From: Pelagibacterium sediminicola | Lineage (GTDB): Bacteria > Pseudomonadota > Alphaproteobacteria > Rhizobiales > Devosiaceae | Reading direction: 5' to 3' | Length of the DNA stretch: 64,000 nt | Assembly: GCF_003390885.1 (NCBI RefSeq) | Contig: NZ_QMEL01000003.1 | Location: 1 to 64,000, forward strand | Shown: positions 53,234 to 63,098 of the stretch, piece after piece | How the letters are laid out: each line of letters starts with the position of its first letter | Position numbering within the stretch: position 1 is the stretch's first letter | Made by a program: the position numbers and the translations under genes | The notes under the pieces: model-generated | What the model saw: only the letters and a program-made list of their open reading frames with translations | Database searches by the model: none | Told to the model about the DNA's origin: nothing

Positions 53234-53722
53234 ATGAATGCCCTGCGTTTCTTCGACGCGCTGTTGCTCAGGGAGTTCGTATCGACCTTCTTTCTGGCGA
53301 TGCGCTATTTCTTTGCGCCCAAGCCGACCATCAACTACCCCTTCGAGAAGGGCCCGGTCTCCCCGCGCTTCCGGGGTGAACACGCGTTGCGCCGTTACCC
53401 CAATGGCGAAGAGCGCTGCATCGCCTGCAAGCTGTGCGAGGCCATCTGCCCGGCGCAGGCCATCACCATCGAGGCCGGGCCGCGCCAGAACGACGGCACC
53501 CGCCGTACCGTGCGCTACGACATCGATATGGTGAAGTGCATCTATTGCGGCTTCTGCCAGGAAGCCTGCCCGGTGGACGCCATCGTCGAAGGCCCCAATT
53601 TCGAGTTTGCGACCGAAACCCGCGAGGAGCTCTACTTCTCCAAGGAACGCCTGCTGGCCAATGGCGACAGGTGGGAACGCGAGCTGGCCCAGAACATCGC
53701 GCTCGACGCGCCTTACCGCTAG
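53234..53722 (+). CDS. nuoI: NADH-quinone oxidoreductase subunit I
   Basis: This encodes the 162-residue subunit with two [4Fe-4S] clusters bound by [12 protein letters not shown] and [12 protein letters not shown]. It passes electrons between NuoG and NuoB. ATG 53234 follows aggag at 53221. Confidence 0.97.
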   Translation: MNALRFFDALLLREFVSTFFLAMRYFFAPKPTINYPFEKGPVSPRFRGEHALRRYPNGEERCIACKLCEAICPAQAITIEAGPRQNDGTRRTVRYDIDMVKCIYCGFCQEACPVDAIVEGPNFEFATETREELYFSKERLLANGDRWERELAQNIALDAPYR

Positions 53723-53731
53723 GAGCCCGAT

Positions 53732-54337
53732 GTGACGCTGCCGCTTTTCTTCTTCTATCTCTTCTCGGCCATCGTGGTCGCTTCGGCGCTCATGGTCATC
53801 TCATCGCGCAATCCCGTGCACTCGGTCCTGTTCCTGATCCTCGCTTTCGTCAACGCGGCGGGCATCTTCCTTCTGGCCGGGGCGGAATTTTTGGCCTTCA
53901 TCCTGATCGTCGTCTATGTCGGCGCGGTCGCGGTGCTGTTCCTGTTCGTCATCATGATGCTCGATGTCGATTTCGCCGAGTTGCGCAAGGGCGTCATGCA
54001 GCATGCGCCGGTTGGCATCATCGTCGGCCTCATCCTGCTGCTTGAGCTGCTGATGGTGGCCGGTTCGGCATTTATCGTGCCCGAAGCCGCCGGTGCGGGC
54101 GTCGTGCCGATCGACGGGGGCGTTGAGAACACGCGTGCGATCGGACGGGTACTCTACACCAATTACATCTATCTTTTCCAGGCGTGCGGCCTCGTGCTGC
54201 TGGTGGCCATGATCGGGGCGATCGTCCTGACGCTGCGCCACAAGCCCAACGTCAAGCGGCAGGACATCGCCAAACAGGTCGCGCGCACCAGGTCGGGCGT
54301 CGAGACCGTCAGGATCGAGAGCGGAAAAGGGCTTTAA
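53732..54337 (+). CDS. nuoJ: NADH-quinone oxidoreductase subunit J
   Basis: This encodes the 201-residue membrane subunit with five transmembrane segments. [18 protein letters not shown] and [15 protein letters not shown] are typical. It starts with GTG 53732, preceded by aggag. The basic tail after residue 175 is a little longer than usual. Confidence 0.95.
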   Translation: MTLPLFFFYLFSAIVVASALMVISSRNPVHSVLFLILAFVNAAGIFLLAGAEFLAFILIVVYVGAVAVLFLFVIMMLDVDFAELRKGVMQHAPVGIIVGLILLLELLMVAGSAFIVPEAAGAGVVPIDGGVENTRAIGRVLYTNYIYLFQACGLVLLVAMIGAIVLTLRHKPNVKRQDIAKQVARTRSGVETVRIESGKGL

Positions 54338-54344
54338 GGGGGTT

Positions 54345-54662
54345 ATGATGACACCGGTTATCGGGCTTGGTCACTTCCTGACCGTAGCCGCAATTGTGTT
54401 CACCATCGGGGTGTTCGGTATCTTCCTCAACAGGAAGAACATCATCATCATCCTGATGTCGGTCGAGTTGATCCTGCTCGCCGTGAACATCAATCTCGTC
54501 GCGTTTTCAGGCCATCTGGGCGATCTGGTGGGGCAGGTCTTCGCGCTGCTGATTCTGACGGTCGCGGCGGCCGAGGCGGCCATCGGGCTTGCGATCCTCG
54601 TGATCTTCTTCCGCAACCGCGGCTCGATCGCGGTTGACGATGTCAATATGATGAAGGGCTAG
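54345..54662 (+). CDS. nuoK: NADH-quinone oxidoreductase subunit K
   Basis: This encodes the 105-residue membrane subunit with three transmembrane segments. The buried glutamates sit in [12 protein letters not shown] and [12 protein letters not shown], which are needed for proton transfer. It starts with ATG ATG at 54345/54348. Confidence 0.96.
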   Translation: MMTPVIGLGHFLTVAAIVFTIGVFGIFLNRKNIIIILMSVELILLAVNINLVAFSGHLGDLVGQVFALLILTVAAAEAAIGLAILVIFFRNRGSIAVDDVNMMKG

Positions 54663-54668
54663 GACCGC

Positions 54669-56657
54669 ATGATCCAGGCTATCGTTTTCCTGCCCCTGAT
54701 CGGCGCGCTTGTTGCGGGCCTTGCGGGGCCCGTCATCGGACATCGCCCGGCTGAAATCGTCACGACGGTTCTGCTGATGGTTTCGGCGGTCTTTTCGTGG
54801 GTCGTCTTCTTGCCGTTCTTTCTTGGCGACGGACAGGCCTATACAGTTGAGGTGATGCGCTGGATCGAGGTCGGTGATCTCGATTTGAGATGGATTTTGC
54901 GCGTCGATACGCTGACTGCGGTGATGCTGGTGGTGGTCAACACCGTGTCCTCGCTCGTCCATCTCTATTCCATCGGCTACATGAACGAGGACCCGCACCG
55001 CGCGCGGTTCTTTGCCTACCTGTCCCTGTTCACCTTCGCCATGCTGATGCTGGTGACCGCCGACAATTTCGTCCAGATGTTCTTCGGCTGGGAAGGCGTG
55101 GGGCTGGCCTCATACCTGCTCATCGGGTTCTGGTATCAGAAGGAAAGCGCCCGGGCCGCCGCCATGAAGGCGTTCGTCGTCAACCGGGTGGGCGATTTCG
55201 GCTTCCTGCTGGGCATTCTCGCCACGTTCCTGATGCTCGGCACGCTGGGGTTCGACGAAACCTTTGCGGCACTGCCCGGCATCGAGGGCGCCACCCTATG
55301 GTTCCTGGGCGTGGATTTCGATGCGATCACCGTCATCTGCCTGCTGCTCTTCATGGGCGCGATGGGCAAGTCCGCGCAGTTCCTGCTGCACACCTGGCTT
55401 CCCGACGCCATGGAAGGCCCGACGCCGGTTTCCGCGCTGATCCACGCCGCAACCATGGTGACCGCTGGTGTCTTCATGGTCGCGCGGCTTTCGCCCATGT
55501 TCGAGATGAGCGAGACCGCAACGCTGGTCGTCATCTATATCGGGGCGATCACCGCCTTTTTCGCCGCCACGGTCGGTCTGGTCCAGAACGACATCAAGCG
55601 CGTGATCGCCTATTCGACCTGTTCCCAGCTCGGCTACATGTTCGTAGGTCTCGGGGTAGGGGCTTATTCGGCGGGCGTGTTCCACCTTTTCACCCACGCC
55701 TTTTTCAAGGCGCTCCTGTTCCTTGGCGCGGGCTCGGTCATTCACGCCATGCACCACGAGCAGGACATGCGCAACATGGGCGGGCTTAGGAACAAGATCC
55801 CTTTCACCTACTGGATGATGATCATCGGGACGCTCGCGCTGACCGGCGTCGGCATCCCCGGCACCATGTTCGGCTTTGCAGGCTTTTTCTCCAAGGATGC
55901 GATCATCGAGGCAGCTTATGCCTTTGGCGGTAATGTCGGCTCGCTCGCCTTCTGGCTGCTGGTTTTCGCCGCGCTGATGACGAGTTTCTACTCTTGGCGG
56001 CTGATCCACCTGACCTTCCACGGCAGCCCGCGCGATCCTTCCCACGGTGAGACGGGGCACCACCAGCACGGCAGCGCCTACGACAACGCCCATGAAAGCC
56101 CGCCCGTCATGCTGGTTCCGCTCTTTGTGCTTGCCATCGGCGCGGTGCTGTCGGGCGCGATCTTTTATGACGCCTTCTTCGGCCACGCTGAGCATGTGGA
56201 CCATTTCTTCCAGGGCTCGCTGGCCGTGGACGCGGCGATCATCGATGCCGCCCACAATGTCCCCACATGGGTCAAGTGGTCCGCAACGTTTGCCATGCTG
56301 ATCGGCTTTGCGCTGGCCTGGTACATGTACATCCGCAACCCGGACGCCCCGAGGGAGTTGGCCCGCGAACATCGCGGTCTCTACCAGTTCCTCCTGAACA
56401 AGTGGTATTTCGACGAACTCTACGACCGCATCTTCGTGCGCCCGGCCCGCTGGCTCGGCACCGCGCTCTGGAAGGGCTTTGACGACTGGCTGGTCGACCA
56501 GACGATCGTTGAGGGCCTTGGCCGCCGGGTCAAGGATGTCACCGCGCAGGTCGTCCGGCTTCAGTCCGGCTACCTCTATCACTATGCCTTCGCCATGATT
56601 ATCGGCATCGCTGCGCTCATCACCTGGGCCATCGCCGCCGGGGGACTTCTGGGATGA
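54669..56657 (+). CDS. nuoL: NADH-quinone oxidoreductase subunit L
   Basis: This encodes the 662-residue antiporter-like subunit with the long lateral helix at its C-terminus. It has [37 protein letters not shown] and the lysine and histidine residues of the proton channel. Its stop overlaps the nuoM start. Confidence 0.97.
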   Translation: MIQAIVFLPLIGALVAGLAGPVIGHRPAEIVTTVLLMVSAVFSWVVFLPFFLGDGQAYTVEVMRWIEVGDLDLRWILRVDTLTAVMLVVVNTVSSLVHLYSIGYMNEDPHRARFFAYLSLFTFAMLMLVTADNFVQMFFGWEGVGLASYLLIGFWYQKESARAAAMKAFVVNRVGDFGFLLGILATFLMLGTLGFDETFAALPGIEGATLWFLGVDFDAITVICLLLFMGAMGKSAQFLLHTWLPDAMEGPTPVSALIHAATMVTAGVFMVARLSPMFEMSETATLVVIYIGAITAFFAATVGLVQNDIKRVIAYSTCSQLGYMFVGLGVGAYSAGVFHLFTHAFFKALLFLGAGSVIHAMHHEQDMRNMGGLRNKIPFTYWMMIIGTLALTGVGIPGTMFGFAGFFSKDAIIEAAYAFGGNVGSLAFWLLVFAALMTSFYSWRLIHLTFHGSPRDPSHGETGHHQHGSAYDNAHESPPVMLVPLFVLAIGAVLSGAIFYDAFFGHAEHVDHFFQGSLAVDAAIIDAAHNVPTWVKWSATFAMLIGFALAWYMYIRNPDAPRELAREHRGLYQFLLNKWYFDELYDRIFVRPARWLGTALWKGFDDWLVDQTIVEGLGRRVKDVTAQVVRLQSGYLYHYAFAMIIGIAALITWAIAAGGLLG

Positions 56658-58210
56658 ACCTCGATAACACCATCCTGACCATCGTCACCTTTCTGCCGCT
56701 GGTCGGGGCTCTTCTCATTCTGCTGACTCCCGGACGCGACGGGGGCTCGATCCGCGCTGTCAAATGGATCGCGCTCGTAACGACGCTGGCAACCTTTGCC
56801 GTGTCGTTGCAGATATGGGCTATGTTCGATCCGTCCGACACGGGTTTCCAGTTCGTGGTCAACCACGCATGGCTCGGCAACGTCATCGGCTATCGCGTCG
56901 GCGTCGACGGCATTTCGATCCTGTTCGTCGTGCTCACCGCCCTCCTGATGCCCATGTGCATCCTTGCGAGCTGGGACTCGATCACGCACCGCCAGCGCGA
57001 ATACATGCTGCTGTTCCTCGTGCTTGAGACGCTGATGATCGGCGTGTTCACCACGCTCGACCTGGCGATGTTCTATGTCTTCTTCGAGGGCAGCCTGATC
57101 CCGATGTTCCTGATCATCGGCATCTGGGGCGGCGCGCGGCGCATCCAGGCGAGCTACAAGTTCTTTTTTTATACGTTCACCGGTTCGGTGCTGATGCTGC
57201 TCGCCATCATGGCCATGTACTGGTTCGGCGGAACGCTCGATATTTCGCGCCTGCTGCGCGTGGAGTTCCCGCCCGAGATGCAGTTCTGGCTCTGGCTGGC
57301 CTTCTTTGCCTCGCTCGCGGTCAAGATGCCCATGTGGCCGTTGCACCGCTGGCTGCCGGAAGCGCACGTCGAGGCGCCGACCGCCGGGTCTGTCATCCTG
57401 GCCGCGATCCTTCTCAAGCTGGGTGGTTACGGCTTCCTGCGCTTCTCGCTGCCCATGTTCCCCGACGCCTCGGCGTATTTCGCCAACTTCATCTTCTTTC
57501 TTTCGGTCGCCGCCATCATCATCACCTCGCTGGTGGCTTTCGTTCAGACCGATATCAAGAAGCTGATCGCCTATTCCTCGGTCGCTCATATGGGTTTTGT
57601 GACCATGGGCATCTTTTCGGGCAACATCTATGGCGTGCAGGGCGCGATCTTCCAGATGATCTCGCACGGCATCGTTTCCGGCGCGCTGTTCCTGTCGATC
57701 GGCGTCATCTATGACCGGATGCACACTCGCGACATCGAAGCCTATGGCGGCCTTGTCGAGCGCATGCCCAAATACGCCCTGGCCTTCATGGTGTTCACCA
57801 TGGCCAATGTCGGCCTGCCGGGCACATCCGGGTTTGTAGGCGAGTTCCTCACGATGCTTGCGATCTTCCAGGTCAACACCTGGTTCGCCATCTTTGCGGC
57901 GACCGGTGTGATCCTGTCGGCGTGCTATGGGCTTTGGCTCTACCGCAAGATCATCTGGGGCGCGCTGACAAAGGAAAGTCTCAAGGGCATCCTCGATCTC
58001 AACGCCCGCGAGGTGATGACGCTTCTTCCGCTGGCAGTCCTGACGATCATCTTCGGCTTTTATCCTGCCCCCATCCTCGATACGACCTATGCGGCGTCCG
58101 CCGCGCTGGTCGAACACTACATGAATGCAAGCGGGCTGGCTGAGCTTGCCGCCCAGGCTGGCGCGCTGGCCCCCGTCGATCAGGCCGTCTCGGCCGCGAC
58201 GGGCCACTAG
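56654..58210 (+). CDS. nuoM: NADH-quinone oxidoreductase subunit M
   Basis: This encodes the 518-residue antiporter-like subunit. It has [34 protein letters not shown] and [14 protein letters not shown]. It starts on the end of nuoL and is followed by nuoN 12 bases later. Confidence 0.97.
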   Translation: MNLDNTILTIVTFLPLVGALLILLTPGRDGGSIRAVKWIALVTTLATFAVSLQIWAMFDPSDTGFQFVVNHAWLGNVIGYRVGVDGISILFVVLTALLMPMCILASWDSITHRQREYMLLFLVLETLMIGVFTTLDLAMFYVFFEGSLIPMFLIIGIWGGARRIQASYKFFFYTFTGSVLMLLAIMAMYWFGGTLDISRLLRVEFPPEMQFWLWLAFFASLAVKMPMWPLHRWLPEAHVEAPTAGSVILAAILLKLGGYGFLRFSLPMFPDASAYFANFIFFLSVAAIIITSLVAFVQTDIKKLIAYSSVAHMGFVTMGIFSGNIYGVQGAIFQMISHGIVSGALFLSIGVIYDRMHTRDIEAYGGLVERMPKYALAFMVFTMANVGLPGTSGFVGEFLTMLAIFQVNTWFAIFAATGVILSACYGLWLYRKIIWGALTKESLKGILDLNAREVMTLLPLAVLTIIFGFYPAPILDTTYAASAALVEHYMNASGLAELAAQAGALAPVDQAVSAATGH

Positions 58211-58222
58211 GAGGTGATGATG

Positions 58223-59662
58223 ATGTCCGAATTTTCCGGTTTCGCCTCCCTGGCTCCGGCCTGGCCCGAAATGCTGCTCGCGGCAGGCGCTCTGGCGCTG
58301 CTGATGGTCGGCGTCTTCGCCCGCAACGAAGCCTCGCGCTTCGTCACCATTCTGGCCATTGGCCTGTTGGCCGTTGCCGGGGCCATGGTCCTTTTCTCGA
58401 CCCAGGGCGCGATATTCTCGAACGGCTTCATAAACGATGAGTTCGCGCGCTTCATGAAGGCGTTCGTCATTGCGGGTTCGATCCTCGCGCTGGTCCTCAC
58501 CGTCTCGACCGCCGAAGACAAGGGGCTTAACAAGTTCGAGTATCCCGTCCTCGTCGTCCTCTCGACGCTGGGCATGATGATGATGGTCTCGGCAAACGAT
58601 CTGATGAGCCTTTATGTCGGCCTCGAACTGCAGTCGCTGGCACTCTATGTCGTCGCCGCCTTCCGCCGGGAAAACGCCAGGGCCGCCGAAGCGGGGCTCA
58701 AATATTTCGTGCTTGGCGCGCTCTCCTCGGGCCTGCTGCTTTACGGGGCATCGCTGGTCTACGGCTTTACCGGCCACACCCAGCTCGACCGTATCGCCGA
58801 GGCCGTCGCCATGGGCGAGCGCAATGTCGGGGTGATCTTCGGCCTTGTGTTCCTGCTCGCAGGCATCGCCTTCAAGATCTCCGCCGTGCCCTTCCACATG
58901 TGGACGCCGGACGTTTATGAGGGCGCGCCGATGCCGGTCACCGCCTTCTTTGCCTCCGCACCCAAGGTCGCCGCCGTCGCGCTGCTCATCCGCGTCGTCT
59001 TCGATGCTTTCGAGCCCATCGCGCGCGACTGGCAACAGGTCGTCATCTTCCTGTCCATCGCCTCGATGGTGCTGGCGAGCTTTGCGGCGATCGGGCAGAA
59101 CAACCTCAAGCGCCTCCTGGCCTATTCCTCGATCGGTCATGTCGGCTTTGCGCTGGTGGGCCTGTCGGCGGGCAATCTCACGGGGGTCGAGGGCGTCGCG
59201 ATCTACATGGCGATTTATCTCACCATGACCATCGGCACCTTCGCCTGCATTCTCGCGCTCCGGAACGCCGATGGCTATGCAGAGTCCATCGACGATCTGG
59301 CCGGGCTGTCGCAGAACCGGCCGTTCGTTGCCGGCATGCTGGCCGTGTTCATGTTCTCGCTGGTCGGCCTGCCGCCGCTCGCCGGGTTCTTTGCCAAGTG
59401 GTATGTGTTCCTCGCGGCCATCGAGGCCCAGCTTTTCGTCCTTGCCGTCATCGGCATGCTGGCGAGCGCGGTGAGCGCGTTCTACTATCTGCGTATCGTC
59501 AAGGTCATGTATTTCGACGAGCCTACCCGGGACTACGCCGTCCCGGCCATCGAGATACGGGCCGTCGTTGCGCTGACCGGCTTTCTGATCGTTACCTATT
59601 ATTTTACGGTCGGCGCACCCTTGGCCGAATACGCCCACAACGCGGCGGGCAGCCTGTTCTGA
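58223..59662 (+). CDS. nuoN: NADH-quinone oxidoreductase subunit N
   Basis: This encodes the 479-residue antiporter-like subunit. It has [20 protein letters not shown] and [15 protein letters not shown]. Four start codons follow one another (58214 GTG, 58217, 58220, 58223 ATG); 58223 is 8 bases from aggagg (58209-58214) and was preferred. It is the last gene of the nuo operon; a repeat lies between it and birA. Confidence 0.95.
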   Translation: MSEFSGFASLAPAWPEMLLAAGALALLMVGVFARNEASRFVTILAIGLLAVAGAMVLFSTQGAIFSNGFINDEFARFMKAFVIAGSILALVLTVSTAEDKGLNKFEYPVLVVLSTLGMMMMVSANDLMSLYVGLELQSLALYVVAAFRRENARAAEAGLKYFVLGALSSGLLLYGASLVYGFTGHTQLDRIAEAVAMGERNVGVIFGLVFLLAGIAFKISAVPFHMWTPDVYEGAPMPVTAFFASAPKVAAVALLIRVVFDAFEPIARDWQQVVIFLSIASMVLASFAAIGQNNLKRLLAYSSIGHVGFALVGLSAGNLTGVEGVAIYMAIYLTMTIGTFACILALRNADGYAESIDDLAGLSQNRPFVAGMLAVFMFSLVGLPPLAGFFAKWYVFLAAIEAQLFVLAVIGMLASAVSAFYYLRIVKVMYFDEPTRDYAVPAIEIRAVVALTGFLIVTYYFTVGAPLAEYAHNAAGSLF

Positions 59663-59707
59663 AGACGGGTGTAAGCCTCATGAGGCCCGCGTTCCCTTCT
59701 TTCGCTT

Positions 59708-59788
59708 CTCCGGCGAAAGCCGGAGTCCATGCTTCAGCCGTCCACGATGGTGGATGGTTTTATAGTGGGTCCCGGCTTTCGCCGGGAC
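59708..59788. repeat. dispersed repeat, family B (pair)
   Basis: Two hairpins of the same family lie in the 176-base gap between nuoN and birA: 7-bp arms ctccggc/gccggag with loop gaaa (59708-59725) and 8-bp arms gtcccggc/gccgggac with loop tttc (59769-59788). The second is an inverted relative of the first. Other copies are at 5483-5500 and 62720-62737. Confidence 0.8.
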
Positions 59789-59839
59789 AGCGGAGGGAGC
59801 AGACTGGACGACTCCAAATAATACCCGGAAGTTCCTAGC

Positions 59840-60676
59840 GTGCCCGCTTTTCCGCTTCCACAATCGGCAGTCGACGCTGGCTACAGGGTTCTGGGCTTCG
59901 ATTCCATCGGCTCGACCAACGCCGAAGCCATGGAGGCTGTCACGCGCGGGGACAGCGGCAAGGTCTGGTACGCCGCACTCCAGCAGACCGAGGGGCGTGG
60001 ACGGCGGGGCAGGGTGTGGGAAAGCCCATACGGCAATCTTGCCGCCAGCCTGATGATCGTCCCCAACGCCGATGCGAATGCGCTCGGCTCGCTGGGTTTT
60101 GTGGCGGGGGTTGCGCTCAATGCCGCGCTTCAGCGCATCCTGCCGTCGGCGAATCTTCACACCGGCCTTGACGGCGCCGACGCTGCACCCGGCGAGTCCG
60201 TAAAGCGCATTGCGCTCAAATGGCCCAATGACGTACTGGCCGAAGGCCAGAAACTGGCCGGCATCCTGCTTGAAGCCTTGAAGCGTCCCGATGGGCGGAC
60301 CGCGATCGTCATCGGCTTCGGGGTCAATGTCGTCGCCGCGCCGGAAGGTTTGCCCTATCCGGCCGCGTCCCTGCGCCAGTTCGGTTCGTCCGCCAATGCG
60401 GAAACCGTCTTCGAGGCACTGGCCGAAAGCTGGGTAGAGGCTTATACCCTTTGGAACGACGGAATCGGGTTGCCCGCTATCCTCGCCCGCTGGCGCGATA
60501 ACGCTGCCGGCATCGGAGCGGAAGTCGCGGTGCAGCGCAACAAAGACGTCCTGCGGGGCGTCTTTGAAACGATTGATGATGCGGGCAGGCTGATTGTCCG
60601 CGACAATGAAGGGCACCGCACCGCGATCACGGCGGGCGATGTCCATTTCGGCACCACGGCGACGCTGCGCCAGTAG
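59840..60676 (+). CDS. birA: biotin protein ligase (no DNA-binding domain)
   Basis: This encodes a 278-residue class I biotin-[acetyl-CoA-carboxylase] ligase. It lacks the N-terminal helix-turn-helix of E. coli BirA. The biotinyl-AMP site motif GRGRRGRVW (residues about 52-60) and KWPNDVLAEGQKLAGIL are present, as are the SH3-like C-terminal strands. It attaches biotin to carboxylases. It starts with GTG at 59840. Its position between nuoN and rnj is conserved in rhizobia. Confidence 0.93.
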   Translation: MPAFPLPQSAVDAGYRVLGFDSIGSTNAEAMEAVTRGDSGKVWYAALQQTEGRGRRGRVWESPYGNLAASLMIVPNADANALGSLGFVAGVALNAALQRILPSANLHTGLDGADAAPGESVKRIALKWPNDVLAEGQKLAGILLEALKRPDGRTAIVIGFGVNVVAAPEGLPYPAASLRQFGSSANAETVFEALAESWVEAYTLWNDGIGLPAILARWRDNAAGIGAEVAVQRNKDVLRGVFETIDDAGRLIVRDNEGHRTAITAGDVHFGTTATLRQ

Positions 60677-60741
60677 CGTTCGCCTTTCAGCAAACAGATG
60701 ATGCCGGCGCGGGCGATCCCGCTGGCCAACAGGATCATGGC

Positions 60742-62424
60742 ATGGCGAAAAAGAAATCGACCGGCGACGAGCTTGTCTTTGTGCCGCTGGGCGGCGTGGG
60801 TGAGATCGGGCGTAACATGGGGCTATACGGCTTCGGCCCCGCCGATGACCGCAAATGGCTGGTCGTCGACTGCGGGGTGAGCTTTGGCGGCCCGGAAACG
60901 CCGGGTGTCGAACTGGTCATGCCCGACCCCACCTTCATCGAGGAAGAGGCCGACAATGTGGTGGGGCTCGTGCTGACCCACGCCCATGAGGATCACTACG
61001 GCGCGGTTCTCGATCTCTGGCCGGGTTTCGACAAGCCCGTTTTCGCCACGCCCTTTGCCGCCGCCATGCTGCGCGCCAAGCGCATTTCCAACGCCATCGA
61101 AGACGACGTGGACGTCGAGATCTTTGCGCCCAACGTCCCGTTTCACGCCGGGCCCTTCACGATCGAAGCCATCGGCATGGCCCACTCGATCCCGGAAAGC
61201 TGCGCCCTGCTGATCGAAACGCCCGCCGGGCGCGTCCTTCACACCGGCGACTGGAAGATCGATCCGTCGCCGGTGGGAACGCCCGCCACCGATATCGAGC
61301 GCCTGCGCGCTCTGGGCGATGAAGGCAAGCCGCTTGCGCTGGTTTGCGATTCGACCAACGCCATGAAGGAGGGTATCAGCCCTTCCGAAACCGAGGTGGG
61401 CATTCACCTGGAACGCCTGATCGCTACCGCCAAGCATCGCGTCGCGGTGACGATCTTTGCCTCCAATCTTGGCCGCATGATCTCGATCGCGCGCGCCGCC
61501 GCCAAGGCCGACCGGCAGGTGGTCGCGGCGGGCAGGGCGGTTCATCGTGTCGCCGGGATCGCGCGCGAGTTGGGCCTGATGGAAGGCATTCCCGATTTTC
61601 TCGATCAGGACGCCTATGGCTATCTTCCGCGTGAAAAGGTCGTCCTCCTCGCCACCGGAAGCCAGGGCGAAGCGCGGGCGGCCATGGCACGGATCGCTTC
61701 GGGCAACCATCCCGTCGTCGACCTTTCCCCCGGCGACATGGCGATTTTTTCCTCCTGGGCCATTCCGGGCAACGAGAAGGCCGTCCTCGACATCCAGAAC
61801 CAGCTTATCGACCGTGGCGTCGAGGTCGTCACATCGCGCGACGAGATGATCCACGTGTCCGGCCACCCGCGCCGCAACGAACTGGCCCAGCTCTACGAAT
61901 GGACGAAGCCCAGCATGCTCATCCCCGTGCACGGCGAGGCGATGCACCTCGAGGCCCATGCCAAATTCGGGCGCGAACACGGTATCGGCACCGTCTTCTC
62001 GATCCGCAACGGCGACATGGTGCGCATGTTCCCCCAGCCCGCGCACTTTCCCCGCGAAGTGCCGACCGGCATTCTCTATCTCGATGGTAACATCTTGTGC
62101 ACGCCCGAGGAAAGCGGCGTGCGCGATCGCCGCCGTCTCTCTTTCGGGGGACTCGTGGTCGTTTCCCTTGCGGTCAACGGCAAGGGGCAGATCGTCTCAG
62201 GGCCCGTATTCGATCTCGACGGATTGCCCGAAGTCGAGGACGATGACTATACGCTTTCCGAAGTCGTCCGTTCGGCTGCCACCGGCACGATCAGGAGTTT
62301 TCCGGAAAAGCGGCGCACCGATACGGGGCGTTTCGCCGAGGCGATCCGCCGCGCGGTGCGCTCCGAGGTCAATGCCGTCTGGGGGCGCAAGCCAATCGTC
62401 AAGGTCATGGTACACAAGGTCTGA
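60742..62424 (+). CDS. rnj: ribonuclease J
   Basis: This encodes a 560-residue metallo-beta-lactamase/beta-CASP RNase J. It has the zinc-binding HxHxDH motif (THAHEDHYGA; H80, H82, D84, H85), LHTGDWKIDPSP, and the beta-CASP motifs IFASNLGR and HVSGHPRRNEL. It acts as a 5'-3' exo/endonuclease in rRNA maturation and mRNA decay. It is typical of alphaproteobacteria. The start at 60742 follows the birA stop by 65 bases. It overlaps the DUF1467 gene by 1 base. Confidence 0.95.
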   Translation: MAKKKSTGDELVFVPLGGVGEIGRNMGLYGFGPADDRKWLVVDCGVSFGGPETPGVELVMPDPTFIEEEADNVVGLVLTHAHEDHYGAVLDLWPGFDKPVFATPFAAAMLRAKRISNAIEDDVDVEIFAPNVPFHAGPFTIEAIGMAHSIPESCALLIETPAGRVLHTGDWKIDPSPVGTPATDIERLRALGDEGKPLALVCDSTNAMKEGISPSETEVGIHLERLIATAKHRVAVTIFASNLGRMISIARAAAKADRQVVAAGRAVHRVAGIARELGLMEGIPDFLDQDAYGYLPREKVVLLATGSQGEARAAMARIASGNHPVVDLSPGDMAIFSSWAIPGNEKAVLDIQNQLIDRGVEVVTSRDEMIHVSGHPRRNELAQLYEWTKPSMLIPVHGEAMHLEAHAKFGREHGIGTVFSIRNGDMVRMFPQPAHFPREVPTGILYLDGNILCTPEESGVRDRRRLSFGGLVVVSLAVNGKGQIVSGPVFDLDGLPEVEDDDYTLSEVVRSAATGTIRSFPEKRRTDTGRFAEAIRRAVRSEVNAVWGRKPIVKVMVHKV

Positions 62425-62672
62425 TGCAGCTTTTTACCTATATCGCGATCTATTTCATCGTCTGGTGGGTCTGCCTGTTCGTCACCCTTCCGTTCGGCGT
62501 GCGCGGTCAGCACGAGGACGGAGAGGTGACCGACGGCACTGAACCGGGCGCGCCGGTCAACACCTATATGGGCCGCAAGATGCTTGCCACCACAGTGCTC
62601 GCTGCGATCGTGACGACACTGATCTTCTGGGTGTTGGCCAATCCGGACCTGCAGGCCTATTGGAGCCGCTGA
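62424..62672 (+). CDS. DUF1467-family small membrane protein
   Basis: This encodes an 82-residue membrane protein with two transmembrane segments (about residues 5-25 and 53-72) and the family pattern WWVCLFVTLPFGVRGQ followed by DGTEPGAPVN. The function is unknown, but the gene is conserved in alphaproteobacteria upstream of proS, as here. It starts on the rnj stop codon (TGATG). Confidence 0.88.
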   Translation: MQLFTYIAIYFIVWWVCLFVTLPFGVRGQHEDGEVTDGTEPGAPVNTYMGRKMLATTVLAAIVTTLIFWVLANPDLQAYWSR

Positions 62673-62719
62673 CCGCGGAGGCATGCAAGCCCTGATGCCG
62701 TTGCGCGGCTCCGTTGCTG

Positions 62720-62737
62720 TCCCGGCGAAAGCCGGGA
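62720..62737. repeat. dispersed repeat, family B (right copy)
   Basis: Arms tcccggc/gccggga (7 bp) with loop gaaa, followed by tccac as in the copy at 59708. It lies 47 bases after the DUF1467 stop codon. Confidence 0.8.
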
Positions 62738-62772
62738 TCCACAGCCAAGAGCCGCAAGCCCTGATGCAGAAC

Positions 62773-62798
62773 AAAAAAAAGCAGGGACAAAGCCCTGC
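62773..62798 (-). terminator. intrinsic terminator reading leftward
   Basis: On the minus strand a 6-bp stem gcaggg/ccctgc with 6-base loop (62781-62798) is followed by T8 (62773-62780). It is oriented for a transcript coming from the right, where no minus-strand gene is visible. Confidence 0.65.
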
Positions 62799-62930
62799 AA
62801 ATAAACAAGTTTCGCGACAATCCACTGGTCTTATGCGCGCAAACCTGGGCGGCCAGTGCTCCTCCCTTGACGTTGTCGGCGTCAGGCGGTCGTAACTCCA
62901 CCTTTCGTTTTATAGACGCGGACCCTATCA
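62799..62930 (-). ncRNA. candidate structured transcript before the leftward terminator
   Basis: On the minus strand the segment upstream of the terminator at 62773 folds with nested stems: ttgtcg/cgacaa (62815-62820 with 62873-62878) and cactgg/ccagtg (62823-62828 with 62853-62858). The plus strand carries ctcctccc (62859-62866), an anti-Shine-Dalgarno-like motif found in loops of rhizobial small RNAs. The family is not known and both orientations are possible; the 5' end is a guess. Confidence 0.35.
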
Positions 62931-63098
62931 AGGAGCTTTTAGTCTGCCAAGCGAAATTTGTGGTCTTTTGTCACACCCGTGCACAAAAAATGACACCGTC
63001 ATAACCGTGTCCTTGCCCTTGCCAGAAACAAGTGCTTTGCGCTTGATTGCACGGCCCTTTATGAACCACTGAGTCGAGACTGGAAAACCGGAGTTTCC

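Larger units (their letters stand above)
62673..63098. other. gene-free region between the DUF1467 gene and proS
   Basis: These 426 bases hold a family B hairpin (62720-62737), a minus-strand intrinsic terminator (62773-62798) and a nested inverted-repeat region (62815-62878). No open frame of convincing quality is present. The promoter of proS must lie to the right of about 62880. Confidence 0.7.

Noticed and set aside
56582-59638. A 1018-residue open frame on the minus strand
   Set aside because: It lies antisense to nuoM, nuoN and part of nuoL. It is rich in charged residues with no family pattern, as expected for the antisense frame of GC-rich coding DNA.
62799-62930. A tmRNA (ssrA) gene
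   Set aside because: Although a frame here contains ADN...ALAA, there is no tag stop codon, no tRNA-like T arm and no tmRNA 5' end.
62557-62931. A 124-residue minus-strand frame across the gap before proS
   Set aside because: It runs through the leftward terminator and a dispersed repeat and ends inside the DUF1467 gene, so it is unlikely to be translated as a whole.
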